DNA from: Vibrio galatheae
Lineage (GTDB): Bacteria > Pseudomonadota > Gammaproteobacteria > Enterobacterales > Vibrionaceae
Assembly: GCF_000967545.1 (NCBI RefSeq)
Contig: NZ_JXXV01000016.1
Location: forward strand, 62,001 to 126,000
Length of the DNA stretch: 64,000 bases
Direction of reading: 5' to 3'
Positions 17,952-27,776 of the stretch are shown piece by piece. The number at the start of each line of letters is the position of its first letter. Within the stretch, counting starts at the first letter, position 1. Position numbers and translations under genes: made by a program. The notes under the pieces were generated by a model, which made no database searches, had not been told where the DNA came from, and worked only from the letters and a program-made list of their open reading frames with translations.

Positions 17952-18239
17952 ATGGACGCAGAGCAGTTAATTGACGCTATCACTCCAGAGGCGTACGAGC
18001 GTCTACTTTTTGCTGTAGAAACAGGTAAGTGGCCCGAGGGTAACGTACTTTCGCAACAGCAGCGAGACTCTTGTATGCAAGCTGTGATGTTGTATCAATC
18101 TAAGCATAATGCAGAAGCGCAGCACATGACAGTTGCACAAGGTGGAGAAATTAGCTTTAAGTCCAAGGCTGAATTGAAAAAACAGTTTCAAGCAGGGCAA
18201 GAAGACATCGTGCGCGTCAACCCTAATGAAGAGAAGTAG
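17952..18239 (+). CDS. yeaC: YeaC family protein (DUF1315)
   Basis: A 95-residue cytoplasmic protein of unknown function. Conserved features are the N-terminal ITPEAYERLLFAVETGKWPEG, a QRDSCMQAVMLYQSKH helix and a polar C-terminus. The E. coli homologue sits beside msrB and gapA, and the same neighbourhood is kept here. GTTAAGG-like purines precede the ATG. Confidence 0.85.
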   Translation: MDAEQLIDAITPEAYERLLFAVETGKWPEGNVLSQQQRDSCMQAVMLYQSKHNAEAQHMTVAQGGEISFKSKAELKKQFQAGQEDIVRVNPNEEK

Positions 18240-18295
18240 CGACCCTCATTATTGGTATTAAATAGGATGTCGAGAGTTTAGCGCGTTATGAATTG

Positions 18296-18322
18296 AAAAA
18301 GGCAGGATTGATTCCTGCCTTT
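18296..18322. terminator. Terminator between yeaC and convergent ychJ
   Basis: AAAGGCAGGA and TCCTGCCTTT form a 10-bp stem with a 5-nt loop. A and T tracts lie on the two sides, so it can serve both convergent genes. Confidence 0.85.
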
Positions 18323-18327
18323 ACTGT

Positions 18328-18840
18328 TTAGCCACAACACTTTTTGTATTTCTTACCACTGCCACAGATACATGGGTCATTACGGCCAACTTTTATTTGG
18401 CTGACTGACTGGTTCAATCTTGGGTCGATGATGGCATCCTTGTCATCATCTGATTGGGGAAAAATACCGTCAATGTAGTACCAGAGCTGGTGTTCTCGTA
18501 AAAATCGAGAACGCTCTTCTAAGCAGTATTGCTCACCATCTTGCTTGAAATAAGCTTTGAAAGTGACAAAGCCCTCATCTTGGTTATTACCATTTTCAGT
18601 ACTGATGACTTCCAGTCCGCACCAGTCACTACCGATCGATTGTGCGATCGCTTCACGCTCATTTTCTGCGTGGCAGCTTGGGTGATAAGTGTTGACGACG
18701 TAATCGACCAATCCTTTCACATGTGCGCTGTAGCGAGAACGCATCAATTGTTCAGGCGTATTAGCGAGTGAGTGATTGTTATGGATAGGTTCGCAACATT
18801 GGTTGTAATCCTTAAGGCTGCCACAAGGACACAAATTCAT
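18328..18840 (-). CDS. ychJ: YchJ family SEC-C motif protein
   Basis: A 170-residue protein with two SEC-C-type zinc motifs: [13 protein letters not shown] at the very N-terminus and [13 protein letters not shown] at the C-terminal end. The middle is the NTF2-like YchJ domain ([24 protein letters not shown] and VTFKAYF). Zinc binding is expected from the SEC-C motifs; cellular function is unknown. Only 11 bp separate it from the EAL-HDOD gene upstream on the same strand, so the two are probably co-transcribed. Confidence 0.92.
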   Translation of the reverse strand: MNLCPCGSLKDYNQCCEPIHNNHSLANTPEQLMRSRYSAHVKGLVDYVVNTYHPSCHAENEREAIAQSIGSDWCGLEVISTENGNNQDEGFVTFKAYFKQDGEQYCLEERSRFLREHQLWYYIDGIFPQSDDDKDAIIDPRLNQSVSQIKVGRNDPCICGSGKKYKKCCG

Positions 18841-18851
18841 AAAAACTCCGC

Positions 18852-20081
18852 TTATTCATGCTGTACATTGAGAAGGTCTGCCGTCCATTTCACCGAAGCG
18901 TTATAACACTGACTTAATACGCTTTCATCCACGCCGATTGATTGACAGTAGCGGCGCACATCTTCCCACTGAGCTTGCTCATAGGCTTTGGTTAACAATA
19001 AAATTTCGCCTAGCACACCCTCGTTTTTGGTGATAGCAAGTTTAATTGACTCATCAACTGATATTTCCGCAACGACCTGTTCTAAAGAGCGATCCAATAA
19101 GCTATCAAGCAAAGAGAAGATGCCGGTTAAAAACGCTTGTCCTGGCTCCAACTTAGTCTTTATTTGTGATGCGATAAGTTCACAATAACGTGCTCTTTGA
19201 ATCGACAACCCATATAGATAATCGGGCTTTCTTTCTTGGCTGGAAGCAAGTGAGACTAAAGAGATAAACTTTCTCAACTTTTCTTCTCCCAAGTACACGA
19301 GCGCTTGTTTGAAAGATTGGATTTTGCTTTTAACGATCACTGATGAATTGACCAGCGTCAGCAGTTTGTACGACAGGGTAACATCTTTGCTGATTAAAGA
19401 TTCGATTGCAGCATAATCCATCTCTGGTTTGGAGATTTCAGTAAGTAGCTGCACGACTGTCATAAATGAAGGTGCGATTGATTTTCGCGTAATCATTTCT
19501 GGTTTGCTAAAAAAATAACCTTGGAAATAGTCAAAGCCTGCACGCTTAGCTTGCTCAAACTCTTGGTAGGTTTCAACTTTTTCGGCGAGAAACTTAATTT
19601 TGGTTCCTGACAGGCGCAGAATAAAATTGCGCGCTTTTTCTATTGGTACCTGCCTGATGTCAAATTTAATCAAAGCGATATACGGGAGAAATGCTTTCCA
19701 TTCTTTGCTCGGGATAAAATCATCAAGTGCGATTTTATAGCCAGCAGAAGACATATCCTTAACGGCGGAGAAAAGTTCTGGCGTAGGAGGGCAATCTTCT
19801 AAAATTTCAACCACTAAGTTATCTGATGGAAACAGCGTCGGAACTCTATTGATTAGGCTTTGGTAAGGGAAGTTAACAAAGCCTAACTTGTCACCGAGTG
19901 TTTCGTAGTGGGTCGAAAGAAAATGATCGGACAACAAACGGCTGGTTGCTTGTTCAGGATCGATCTCTGGAAAAGTGTTGTTTGGACCATCTCTGAACAG
20001 AAGCTCATAGCCAACGGTGTGTTTGTCTTGATCAAGTATGGGTTGTCTAGCTATATATGAGTAAGTCAAGGGAGATACCAC
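18852..20081 (-). CDS. EAL-HDOD (YuxH-type) signalling protein
   Basis: A 409-residue cytoplasmic protein with an N-terminal EAL domain (about 8-205) and a C-terminal HDOD domain (about 205-390). The EAL motif reads YELLFRD, and the substrate-site loop DDFGTG is replaced by DDFIPS. Several ligand residues remain: VNF Asn, VVEILED Glu, LIKFD Lys, AEKVET Glu and FQGYFF Gln. The altered loop suggests weak or no c-di-GMP hydrolysis. The HDOD part carries [19 protein letters not shown]. Similar proteins (CdgJ of V. cholerae) affect motility. GTG start with TGGA upstream. Followed by ychJ. Confidence 0.87.
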   Translation of the reverse strand: MVSPLTYSYIARQPILDQDKHTVGYELLFRDGPNNTFPEIDPEQATSRLLSDHFLSTHYETLGDKLGFVNFPYQSLINRVPTLFPSDNLVVEILEDCPPTPELFSAVKDMSSAGYKIALDDFIPSKEWKAFLPYIALIKFDIRQVPIEKARNFILRLSGTKIKFLAEKVETYQEFEQAKRAGFDYFQGYFFSKPEMITRKSIAPSFMTVVQLLTEISKPEMDYAAIESLISKDVTLSYKLLTLVNSSVIVKSKIQSFKQALVYLGEEKLRKFISLVSLASSQERKPDYLYGLSIQRARYCELIASQIKTKLEPGQAFLTGIFSLLDSLLDRSLEQVVAEISVDESIKLAITKNEGVLGEILLLTKAYEQAQWEDVRRYCQSIGVDESVLSQCYNASVKWTADLLNVQHE

Positions 20082-20149
20082 GTTCCATGTAAATTTGACA
20101 AAAATAGTCTCTAATAAGAGTGGACTAAACAGCGCGAAAAAGAAGTGAT

Positions 20150-20878
20150 TTAGCTTGCAAAAGGTCGCTGCTGTAGTTCAAAACCATCTTTATCATAAAC
20201 CAAGACAGAGCCTTGAGAGTACCAGTCCCCTAATACAATCCTAGTATAGTCGGTCTCTTTTACGGGAAAGTGATGAACATTGGGTCTATGTGTATGCCCG
20301 TGGATCATAAGATCCACATGATGCTTCAACATCACTTGCTCAACTTCATCTTGGGTGACATCCATGATATCGAGTGATTTTGATTGCTTGTCAGTTCGAA
20401 TGTCAGATTGGACTTTGCGGACAATTTTTTTCTTGATAAACATTGGGATACGATTAAATATCCACTGTAGCCAAGGTTGTTGCACTTTAGCGCGATATTC
20501 AAGGTATTTTACATCCTTGGTGCAAAGTGTATCCCCATGCAGAACGACAGCTTTACGTCCATAAAGATCGATAACCGTTTCATCTCCGAGCAACTGAACG
20601 CCGGTTTGTTTACTGAACCGTTTGCCGACTAAGAAATCGCGATTACCCTGAGTAAAGAAACAAGGCACCCCTTTATCAGTCAGCATCTTAAATTCTGCGC
20701 GTATTGACAGTGCGAAGTCCGAGCAATCGTCATCACCAATCCAAAACTCGAACAGATCTCCGAGTACGTAAAGTGCCTCAGCATGAATCGCTTCTTCACG
20801 CATAAATTGCACAAAACATTGAGTGATCTCAGGTGTCGTAGCAGATAAATGTAAATCAGATATAAAAAGTGTGGTCAT
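20150..20878 (-). CDS. lpxH: UDP-2,3-diacylglucosamine diphosphatase LpxH
   Basis: A 242-residue metallophosphoesterase that cleaves UDP-2,3-diacylglucosamine to lipid X in lipid A synthesis, peripheral to the inner membrane. Metal-ligand motifs are in order: FISDLHLS (residues 5-12), [37 protein letters not shown] and [12 protein letters not shown]. Normal length. It lies 44 bp downstream of ppiB on the same strand, as in several gammaproteobacteria, with a hairpin between. Confidence 0.97.
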   Translation of the reverse strand: MTTLFISDLHLSATTPEITQCFVQFMREEAIHAEALYVLGDLFEFWIGDDDCSDFALSIRAEFKMLTDKGVPCFFTQGNRDFLVGKRFSKQTGVQLLGDETVIDLYGRKAVVLHGDTLCTKDVKYLEYRAKVQQPWLQWIFNRIPMFIKKKIVRKVQSDIRTDKQSKSLDIMDVTQDEVEQVMLKHHVDLMIHGHTHRPNVHHFPVKETDYTRIVLGDWYSQGSVLVYDKDGFELQQRPFAS

Positions 20879-20890
20879 AGTAAAATAGCA

Positions 20891-20913
20891 AGAGAGCGCT
20901 GAACGCGCTCTCT
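20891..20913 (-). terminator. Hairpin between ppiB and lpxH
   Basis: AGAGAGCGC and GCGCTCTCT form a perfect 9-bp stem with a 5-nt loop. On the minus strand only a weak TGCTATTTTA tail follows, so partial termination or attenuation between ppiB and lpxH is likelier than a full stop. Confidence 0.6.
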
Positions 20914-20922
20914 TTAATTTGA

Positions 20923-21417
20923 TTATTCTTCGATTGTTGCGCCAGTGATTAGTACGTCTTCTAATGGAACATCCTGATGCATGCCGTAAGAACCTGTGCT
21001 AACGCCTTTGATCTTGTTGACGATGTCCATGCCTTCAACCACTTCACCGAATACACAGTAACCCCAACCATCTAGACTTTCACTACGGAAATCTAGGAAA
21101 GTGTTGTTGTTAACGTTGATGAAGAACTGCGAGCTTGCTGAATGCGGTTCCATTGTACGCGCCATCGCTAGTGTGCCAACTTTGTTGCTCAGACCGTTGT
21201 TTGCTTCGTTTTTGATTGGCGCACGAGTGGGCTTTTCTTTCAGGCCAGATTCCATGCCACCACCTTGAATCATGAAACCATCGATAACACGGTGGAATAG
21301 TGTGTTGTCGTAGAAACCATCACGGCAGTACTGTAGGAAGTTTGCACTTGTTTCAGGTGCTTTTTCTTCGTTTAGTTGAATTTTGATGTCACCAAAATTT
21401 GTGTGAAGGGTGATCAT
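20923..21417 (-). CDS. ppiB: Peptidyl-prolyl cis-trans isomerase B (cyclophilin)
   Basis: A 164-residue cytoplasmic cyclophilin. It starts directly with the fold ([15 protein letters not shown]), so it lacks the signal of the periplasmic PpiA. Active-site motifs are [14 protein letters not shown] (catalytic Arg), [17 protein letters not shown] and WGYCVFGEV. It precedes lpxH and is divergent from cysS, as in E. coli. Confidence 0.97.
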   Translation of the reverse strand: MITLHTNFGDIKIQLNEEKAPETSANFLQYCRDGFYDNTLFHRVIDGFMIQGGGMESGLKEKPTRAPIKNEANNGLSNKVGTLAMARTMEPHSASSQFFINVNNNTFLDFRSESLDGWGYCVFGEVVEGMDIVNKIKGVSTGSYGMHQDVPLEDVLITGATIEE

Positions 21418-21620
21418 GATTTTTTCCTTTAGCTGTGTTTATTGCTTTGAGAGCCAGATTCTAACGTAACTTTTCGGACATTAATACGCGAAAAGTGAGG
21501 GTTGAGACCTGAGTATAGGTGTTTATGATGGCTTTTTGCGCGTTTCAGGGATTACCTAAGCGAACGTGACTTGATATACTGAGCAACTATTTTGTTTCAC
21601 CTAAATATTAGAAAGAGATC

Positions 21621-23003
21621 ATGCTAAAGATATATAACACACTCACAAGACAGAAAGAGGAATTCAAACCAATCAATGCCGGTAAAGTCGGTATGTATGT
21701 CTGTGGGGTAACCATCTATGATCTCTGTCATATCGGCCACGGCCGTACTTTCGTTTCGTTTGATGTGGTTTCTCGTTACCTACGTTATTTAGGCTATGAC
21801 CTAACGTTTGTCCGTAATATCACCGACATTGACGACAAGATCATCAAACGTGCGAATGAAAATGGCGAAAGCTGTGATTCATTAACTGAACGCCTAATTG
21901 GTGAGATGCATGCAGACTTTGATGCGCTTAATATGAAGCGACCAGACATTGAACCACGAGCAACGGAATTCATCACTGAGATCATCGCGTTAGTTGAAAA
22001 ACTGATCGAACGTGGCTTTGCGTATGTGGCCAGCAACGGCGATGTGATGTTTGAAGTTGGCAAGTTTGATGAATACGGCAAGCTATCTAAACAAGATTTA
22101 GACCAATTACAGGCCGGTGCGCGCGTTGATATTGACTCAGCCAAGCGCAGTCCGCTCGATTTTGTGCTGTGGAAAATGTCGAAGCTAGGTGAACCTACAT
22201 GGGAATCTCCATGGGGCCCAGGTCGCCCGGGCTGGCACATAGAATGTTCAGCAATGAACTCATCAATTTTAGGTAACCATTTCGATATTCACGGTGGTGG
22301 CTCTGATCTTCAGTTCCCGCACCATGAGAATGAAATTGCTCAGTCTTGCTGTGCACATGGCACTCAGTACGTTAATACTTGGATGCACAGTGGTATGGTG
22401 ATGGTTGACAAAGAAAAGATGTCTAAATCTCTGGGTAACTTCTTTACCATCCGTGATGTTCTTGGCCATTTTGATGCAGAAACCGTGCGTTATTTCTTAA
22501 TGTCGGGCCATTACCGCAGTCAGTTGAACTACAGCGAAGAAAACCTCAATCAAGCGCGTGCTTCGTTAGAGCGTTTGTACACGTCACTCCGTGGTCTTGA
22601 CCTATCGATTCCAGCCGCAGGTGGTGAAGAGTACGTGAAGCGCTTTGCTGAGGCGATGAACGATGATTTCAATACGCCAGAGGCTTACTCAGTGTTGTTT
22701 GATATGGCGCGCGAAATTAACCGTGTCAAAACGGAAGATGTTGCAGCGGCAAGTGCGCTAGGTTCTCTCATGCGTGAGCTTGCGGATGTCATCGGTATTC
22801 TTCACCAAGATCCAGAAGCTTTCCTTAAGGGGGATGCAGGAAACGATGATGAAGTGGCTGAAATTGAAGCACTGATTAAACTGCGTAATGACTCACGCGC
22901 GGCGAAAGATTGGGCAAATGCTGATATGGCACGTGATAAGTTGACAGAAATGGGCATCGTTCTGGAAGATGGCCCTGAAGGGACAACTTGGCGTCGCAAA
23001 TAA
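21621..23003 (+). CDS. cysS: Cysteinyl-tRNA synthetase
   Basis: A 460-residue class I synthetase. The HIGH motif is HIGHGRT near residue 38, the KMSKS loop is KMSKSLGNF near residue 266, and zinc ligands are in CGVTIYD, CSAMNSS and the HHENE region. The C-terminal helical domain ends with the anticodon-binding segment GTTWRRK. Normal length. It has an AAAGAG ribosome site and its own terminator, and is divergent from ppiB. Confidence 0.98.
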   Translation: MLKIYNTLTRQKEEFKPINAGKVGMYVCGVTIYDLCHIGHGRTFVSFDVVSRYLRYLGYDLTFVRNITDIDDKIIKRANENGESCDSLTERLIGEMHADFDALNMKRPDIEPRATEFITEIIALVEKLIERGFAYVASNGDVMFEVGKFDEYGKLSKQDLDQLQAGARVDIDSAKRSPLDFVLWKMSKLGEPTWESPWGPGRPGWHIECSAMNSSILGNHFDIHGGGSDLQFPHHENEIAQSCCAHGTQYVNTWMHSGMVMVDKEKMSKSLGNFFTIRDVLGHFDAETVRYFLMSGHYRSQLNYSEENLNQARASLERLYTSLRGLDLSIPAAGGEEYVKRFAEAMNDDFNTPEAYSVLFDMAREINRVKTEDVAAASALGSLMRELADVIGILHQDPEAFLKGDAGNDDEVAEIEALIKLRNDSRAAKDWANADMARDKLTEMGIVLEDGPEGTTWRRK

Positions 23004-23007
23004 CTAT

Positions 23008-23036
23008 CAAGGGCTGTATTCGCAGCCCTTTTTTCT
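23008..23036 (+). terminator. cysS: Terminator of cysS
   Basis: AAGGGCTG and CAGCCCTT form an 8-bp stem with a short loop, followed by TTTTTCT. Confidence 0.9.
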
Positions 23037-23069
23037 ACGCTTTTATTATATTTTTATAGGAATCAATCT

Positions 23070-23648
23070 GTGGCACAGATGTACTTCTATTACTCTGCAA
23101 TGAATGCAGGTAAATCAACGACGCTTCTTCAGTCTTCTTTTAACTATCAAGAGCGTGGAATGACGCCCGTTATTTTCACCGCTGCATTAGATGACCGCTA
23201 CGGTGTCGGAAAAGTGAGCTCACGTATCGGACTTCAGTCTGATGCGCATCTTTTTAATGGTGAGACCAACTTGTTCCAAGAGGTGGCTGCATTAAACGAA
23301 GATGAGAAACGTCATTGTATCCTGGTTGATGAATGCCAATTCTTGACCAAAGAGCAGGTTTATCAGCTTACTGAAGTGGTCGATAAGCTCCACATTCCCG
23401 TTCTTTGCTACGGTTTGAGAACCGATTTCCTTGGTGAATTGTTTGAAGGCAGCAAGTATCTGCTCTCTTGGGCAGATAAGTTAGTTGAGCTAAAAACGAT
23501 TTGTCATTGTGGCCGTAAGGCGAACATGGTTATTCGTACTGACGAACATGGTGTCGCGATTGCCGAAGGCGATCAAGTGGCGATTGGTGGCAATGACCGT
23601 TACGTTTCTGTGTGCCGAGAGCATTATAAAGAAGCGCTAGGCAAATAG
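23070..23648 (+). CDS. tdk: Thymidine kinase
   Basis: A 192-residue type II thymidine kinase of the nucleotide salvage pathway. The P-loop is SAMNAGKST (residues 9-17), Walker B is ILVDECQFL with the catalytic Glu/Asp, and the lasso contains [15 protein letters not shown]. The zinc finger is formed by CHCGRKA and the C-terminal SVCREHY. The start is GTG at 23070 with AGGAA upstream. Normal length. Confidence 0.97.
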   Translation: MAQMYFYYSAMNAGKSTTLLQSSFNYQERGMTPVIFTAALDDRYGVGKVSSRIGLQSDAHLFNGETNLFQEVAALNEDEKRHCILVDECQFLTKEQVYQLTEVVDKLHIPVLCYGLRTDFLGELFEGSKYLLSWADKLVELKTICHCGRKANMVIRTDEHGVAIAEGDQVAIGGNDRYVSVCREHYKEALGK

Positions 23649-23669
23649 CCTGAGATGACATTAAGCAAC

Positions 23670-23700
23670 AAAAAAGCGAAGCACTAGGCTTCGCTTTTTT
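23670..23700. terminator. Bidirectional terminator between tdk and infA
   Basis: AAAAAAGCGAAGC and GCTTCGCTTTTTT form a 13-bp stem with an ACTAG loop, flanked by A and T tracts. It serves tdk and probably the convergent infA. Confidence 0.9.
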
Positions 23701-23742
23701 GTTTGTATTCGACTAATTCTGATTGCACTAAGCAGTCTGAGA

Positions 23743-23961
<219 letters not shown>

Positions 23962-24041
23962 TTAATCCTCTTTTAAAAATGGACGATTTCAATCGGCGCA
24001 TAATGCCGATAAAAATGAATTAAGTAAAGTTGGGGCGTATT

Positions 24042-24740
24042 CTACCCTTGCCAACGCTGATTTACTAGCCTTTGATGACGCTGAAATCTGACTTTATAGT
24101 TCATTGCAGGACATTCATCGATCTGATAACCGAGGTAAAGCCACTGTTTGCCTTGCTCTTGGCAATATTGGATCTGAAATAATACCGCTAAGGTCCCGAG
24201 AGATAAGGCGTAATCAGGATCAAAATAGGTATAGAACGCACTCGCACTGTTGGAGAGAATATCGGTGACCGCGACAGCAATTAGCTTGTCATCGTCGTAA
24301 ATATGCAAGAACTGAGTGTTGAGCCAAGCGCATTGTGAAAATTGCGCGAACTCGTTTTCTTTGGGTGGGTACATGGTGCCATTGCTGTGGCGCGCTTCAA
24401 TGTAGCGAGAATAAAGCTCAAACCAATGATCATCCATTTGTTCTTTGAGTCGCCAAGTAAAGGCTTTCCCTTTGCCAAGCAGCCTTTTCTGGTTACGCGA
24501 TAGTGTGAAATCAGGAATAGAAACGCGAATGGCTTGGCAGGCGCTGCAATGGTCACAATGAGGCTTGTATATCGTATCGCCACTGCGTCGAAATCCGTTG
24601 GCAAGCAATACTTCGTAGCTTGAGCCACAATGCATTGTAGGATCCAGTGCGACGGCAACCCGTTCTTGTCTGTCGGCAAGATAACTGCATGGGTGGCTAT
24701 CAGTTAGACCTATGCGGATTTGCTGCAATTCAGAGCTCAT
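24042..24740 (-). CDS. bpt: Aspartate/glutamate leucyltransferase Bpt
   Basis: A 232-residue aminoacyl-tRNA-protein transferase that adds Leu to N-terminal Asp/Glu, making an N-degron. The ATG at 24740 (MSSELQQ) is chosen; it overlaps the aat stop by 11 bp with GGGGAG just upstream. Family motifs are HPCSYLADRQER, the Cys-rich YKPHCDHCSACQAIRV, RHSNGTMYPP, SNSASAFYTYFDPDY and LYLGYQIDECPAMNYK. It is coupled with aat, which encodes the other Leu-transferase. Confidence 0.95.
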   Translation of the reverse strand: MSSELQQIRIGLTDSHPCSYLADRQERVAVALDPTMHCGSSYEVLLANGFRRSGDTIYKPHCDHCSACQAIRVSIPDFTLSRNQKRLLGKGKAFTWRLKEQMDDHWFELYSRYIEARHSNGTMYPPKENEFAQFSQCAWLNTQFLHIYDDDKLIAVAVTDILSNSASAFYTYFDPDYALSLGTLAVLFQIQYCQEQGKQWLYLGYQIDECPAMNYKVRFQRHQRLVNQRWQG

Positions 24741-25458
24741 ACTCTCCCCAAATGTCACTGTTTATACCCTGTTGAGAAAAACAACCGCTACGCAGTGGTT
24801 TATTGTTAAAGGATAGCAGTTTTTGCATAAAATCTTCACGCTCAAGTTCGATCGCACCCAGAGAGGCCAAATGTGGATTCAGCACCTGACAATCAATGAG
24901 TTGACCACCATGCATTGCAAAATGGCGGCAAAAGTACCACAGAGCAATCTTAGAAGCGTTGGTTTCTAAACTAAACATCGACTCACCGCAAAAAACTTGG
25001 CCGATGGCTAGGCCGTAGAAGCCACCAATCAACGACCCGTCACGCCAAACCTCCACTGAATGGCAATGTTGCTGCTTTGCTAACTGCTTATAGGCAGCGC
25101 GCATCTCTTCATTTAACCAAGTGTCGTCTTCACGGCGAGTCGATGCGCAATAGTCAATCACCCTATCTGTCGCTCGATTAATACACACTTGGTATTGGTG
25201 TTTGCGCTGAAATTTTTTGAGACTTTTTGCTGGTTGAAAGGCCTTAGGAACAAATACAGCTCTCGGTGAAGGACTCCACCATAGAATCGGCTCTCCTGGG
25301 CCATACCATGGGAAAATTCCATGTTGATAAGCAAGGAGTAGCCTGTCAGTAGAGAGATCCCCACCAAAAGCGAGCAAGCCATTTGGGTCGGCTAATGCAT
25401 CAAAAGTGGATGGAAACCACAATTGGTTGGAATCAAGTTCGGTGAGATAAATCGCCAT
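24730..25458 (-). CDS. aat: Leucyl/phenylalanyl-tRNA-protein transferase
   Basis: A 242-residue enzyme transferring Leu or Phe from tRNA to N-terminal Lys/Arg, producing primary destabilising residues for ClpS. Signature segments are FPSTFDALADPNGLLAFGGDL, HGIFPWYGPGEPILWWSPSPRAVF, HSVEVWRDGSLIGGFYGLAIG and FCGESMFS, with the C-terminal LIDCQVLNPHLASLGA. Full length. It begins a minus-strand set aat-bpt-infA. Confidence 0.97.
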   Translation of the reverse strand: MAIYLTELDSNQLWFPSTFDALADPNGLLAFGGDLSTDRLLLAYQHGIFPWYGPGEPILWWSPSPRAVFVPKAFQPAKSLKKFQRKHQYQVCINRATDRVIDYCASTRREDDTWLNEEMRAAYKQLAKQQHCHSVEVWRDGSLIGGFYGLAIGQVFCGESMFSLETNASKIALWYFCRHFAMHGGQLIDCQVLNPHLASLGAIELEREDFMQKLLSFNNKPLRSGCFSQQGINSDIWGEYEL

Positions 25459-25752
25459 GAATTCAGTGAAGGAAAAATGAAGATGTTACTGTCGATCATA
25501 TTGGTTTTTACGTTATTTGCCAATCCAGCTTAGTAAAGAAATAGCGTTCGCATTCGTTATTTTGATGATGGAGTAGGCGCTGATAAAACATATTAATGGG
25601 CATTGATACGACGTGAACGGAGGAGATAATTATTCAGTTTTAATCGTGATTTGGGTCTGGTTTTAGCAGGGGAATTTAGATAGTCTGCAAGTACGAAGAA
25701 TTTTTCATCATCCTGTATAGGACTATAGGGTGAGAAAGGAATATCAATTTTA

Positions 25753-27033
25753 ATGGAAAGCCTTACGTTACAACCTATCAATAAAGTCAATGGTGAGGTC
25801 AACTTACCTGGTTCAAAAAGTGTTTCTAACCGAGCATTGCTACTGGCAGCATTGGCTAGTGGAACAACGCGATTAACCAATTTACTCGACAGTGACGATA
25901 TTCGTCACATGCTTAATGCTCTGACGCAACTAGGCGTCACATTTACGCTGTCTGAAGATAAAACGGTATGTGAAGTGGAAGGCTTAGGTAAGCCGTTTAA
26001 TGCACCTCAAACATTAGAGCTTTTTCTTGGTAACGCAGGTACTGCGATGCGCCCGTTGGCTGCGGCGCTCTGTTTGGGTGGTGGTGAGTACATACTTACT
26101 GGTGAGCCAAGAATGAAAGAGCGTCCAATCGGGCATTTGGTCAATGCACTGCGCCAAGCTGGAGCGCAAATTGAGTACCTTGAAAATGAAAATTACCCGC
26201 CGCTCAAAATACTCGGCACAGGACTAAAAGGCGGAACGGTAGAAATTGATGGCTCTATTTCTAGTCAATTCTTAACCGCATTTTTAATGTCTGCTCCTCT
26301 GGCTGAAGATGATGTCACGATCAAAATTATCGGTGATTTAGTTTCCAAACCTTACATAGATATTACGCTGCATATTATGGCTCAATTTGGTGTTGAGGTT
26401 GAGAATAACGACTACCAAACATTTGTGATTCGCAAAGGCCAATCTTACGTTGCTCCTGGGGATTTTCTTGTTGAAGGTGATGCTTCCTCGGCGTCGTATT
26501 TCTTGGCTGCCGCTGCAATCAAAGGTGGCGAAATAAAAGTCACAGGTATCGGTAAAAAGAGTATCCAAGGCGACATTCAATTTGCCGATGCACTGGAAAA
26601 AATGGGTGCTGAAATTGAATGGGGCGATGACTATGTGATTTCTCGTGTTGGTCAGTTAAAAGCCGTCGACATGGATTTCAACCATATACCGGACGCGGCA
26701 ATGACCATTGCAACAACGGCACTTTTCGCCGAAGGTACAACGGCTATTCGCAACGTGTATAACTGGCGAGTAAAGGAGACGGATCGTTTAGCGGCAATGG
26801 CAACAGAATTACGTAAAGTGGGAGCCGAAGTGGAAGAGGGTGAAGATTACATTATAGTGACACCACCTGCGAAACTGACACACGCTGCCATCGACACGTA
26901 CGATGACCATCGTATGGCGATGTGTTTCTCTCTGGTTGCCTTGAGCGACACGCCAGTTACGATTAATGACCCTAAATGTACATCGAAAACCTTCCCTGAT
27001 TATTTCGATAAACTTGAAGGATTGAGTGCCTAG
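25753..27033 (+). CDS. aroA: 3-phosphoshikimate 1-carboxyvinyltransferase (EPSP synthase)
   Basis: A 426-residue shikimate-pathway enzyme joining shikimate 3-phosphate and phosphoenolpyruvate. Class I-type motifs are [20 protein letters not shown] (residues 21-40), the PEP-binding [58 protein letters not shown] and the C-terminal [13 protein letters not shown]. Gly in GNAGTAMRP is retained, as in the usual glyphosate-sensitive form. The 294-bp leader region shows nothing definite. Confidence 0.97.
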   Translation: MESLTLQPINKVNGEVNLPGSKSVSNRALLLAALASGTTRLTNLLDSDDIRHMLNALTQLGVTFTLSEDKTVCEVEGLGKPFNAPQTLELFLGNAGTAMRPLAAALCLGGGEYILTGEPRMKERPIGHLVNALRQAGAQIEYLENENYPPLKILGTGLKGGTVEIDGSISSQFLTAFLMSAPLAEDDVTIKIIGDLVSKPYIDITLHIMAQFGVEVENNDYQTFVIRKGQSYVAPGDFLVEGDASSASYFLAAAAIKGGEIKVTGIGKKSIQGDIQFADALEKMGAEIEWGDDYVISRVGQLKAVDMDFNHIPDAAMTIATTALFAEGTTAIRNVYNWRVKETDRLAAMATELRKVGAEVEEGEDYIIVTPPAKLTHAAIDTYDDHRMAMCFSLVALSDTPVTINDPKCTSKTFPDYFDKLEGLSA

Positions 27034-27072
27034 CTGTACAACGCTGCGCTTTGCAGATACCTGTTAATAAAA

Positions 27073-27105
27073 CAAAGGGTTGGTAAATTATACCAACCCT
27101 TTTTT
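27073..27105. terminator. Terminator between aroA and convergent yciN
   Basis: AAGGGTTGGTA and TACCAACCCTT form an 11-bp stem with an AATTA loop, followed by TTTTT and preceded by A-rich sequence. Confidence 0.9.
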
Positions 27106-27120
27106 GCGTCACTTTGTGCT

Positions 27121-27369
27121 TTAATTCTCTAACGTAAACTCTTTCGACAAATGATGTGCTAAATACTTAAACATGTTAAAAACGGCGGTCGTTTGTGCTG
27201 TTGGTAAACCGTTATCATCTAGAAAGTAATTTCCTTTAAATACCAGCACGTCATCTTTCTCTTCGACGCTGTCTGCACGCATTCCTTCAATGTAATCGGC
27301 GTGCTCTTGAATTATATGATTGGCGATCATTAATAACTCAAATTGAGAAATAATCTTTTTGTCACTCAT
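27121..27369 (-). CDS. yciN: YciN family protein (DUF2498)
   Basis: An 82-residue cytoplasmic protein. The sequence parallels E. coli YciN: LLMIANHIIQEH, the VLVFKGNYFLDDNGLPTA core and the VFNMFKYLAHHLSKEFTL ending. Function unknown. E. coli yciN is also adjacent to topA, and the same divergent pairing is seen here. Confidence 0.9.
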   Translation of the reverse strand: MSDKKIISQFELLMIANHIIQEHADYIEGMRADSVEEKDDVLVFKGNYFLDDNGLPTAQTTAVFNMFKYLAHHLSKEFTLEN

Positions 27370-27776
27370 GGCAATACCTTATTGAGTTGAGCATATTAAT
27401 AAAAAACTGATGCTTGGAATTTTAGAGGGTTCATCCATAAATTCAATTGCGATAGATCAATCGCATCTTGGCTGTCGTGGGATTAAGCGCAAAGGTTTTG
27501 TGACTAGCAACAAAAAATTAGCGCCGTGCGTTGGCACGTGAGAGGTTGAGGCGTTTAGTATGTGGCGAATTTGAACTTGACCCAACGAGCAAAACGCTCG
27601 CCGTATAAAAACAAGTGCTAACGTTGAGAACATCGCTGAATTGTCGAGCAGTCAAGATAGAAAATAAAAAAAGATATTGATCTTCTTGTAATCTCGCTCA
27701 ATAGTAAAAAAAGAAGCAAAGTATTAAGTATGTCGTGCGATAATTTCGCACTCGATAAAGGACACTTGAGTCAATT
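27370..27776. other. Divergent yciN/topA intergenic region
   Basis: A 407-bp AT-rich stretch without a convincing gene. It must hold the topA promoters. Two small inverted repeats stand out: CGAGC/GCTCG at 27585-27599, and GTGCGA/TCGCAC at 27734-27750 in the presumed topA leader, just before the AAAGGAC ribosome site. Confidence 0.55.

Noticed and set aside
27585..27610. TTGACC and TATAAA as a topA promoter
   Set aside because: The hexamers are 21 bp apart, too far for a standard sigma-70 promoter.
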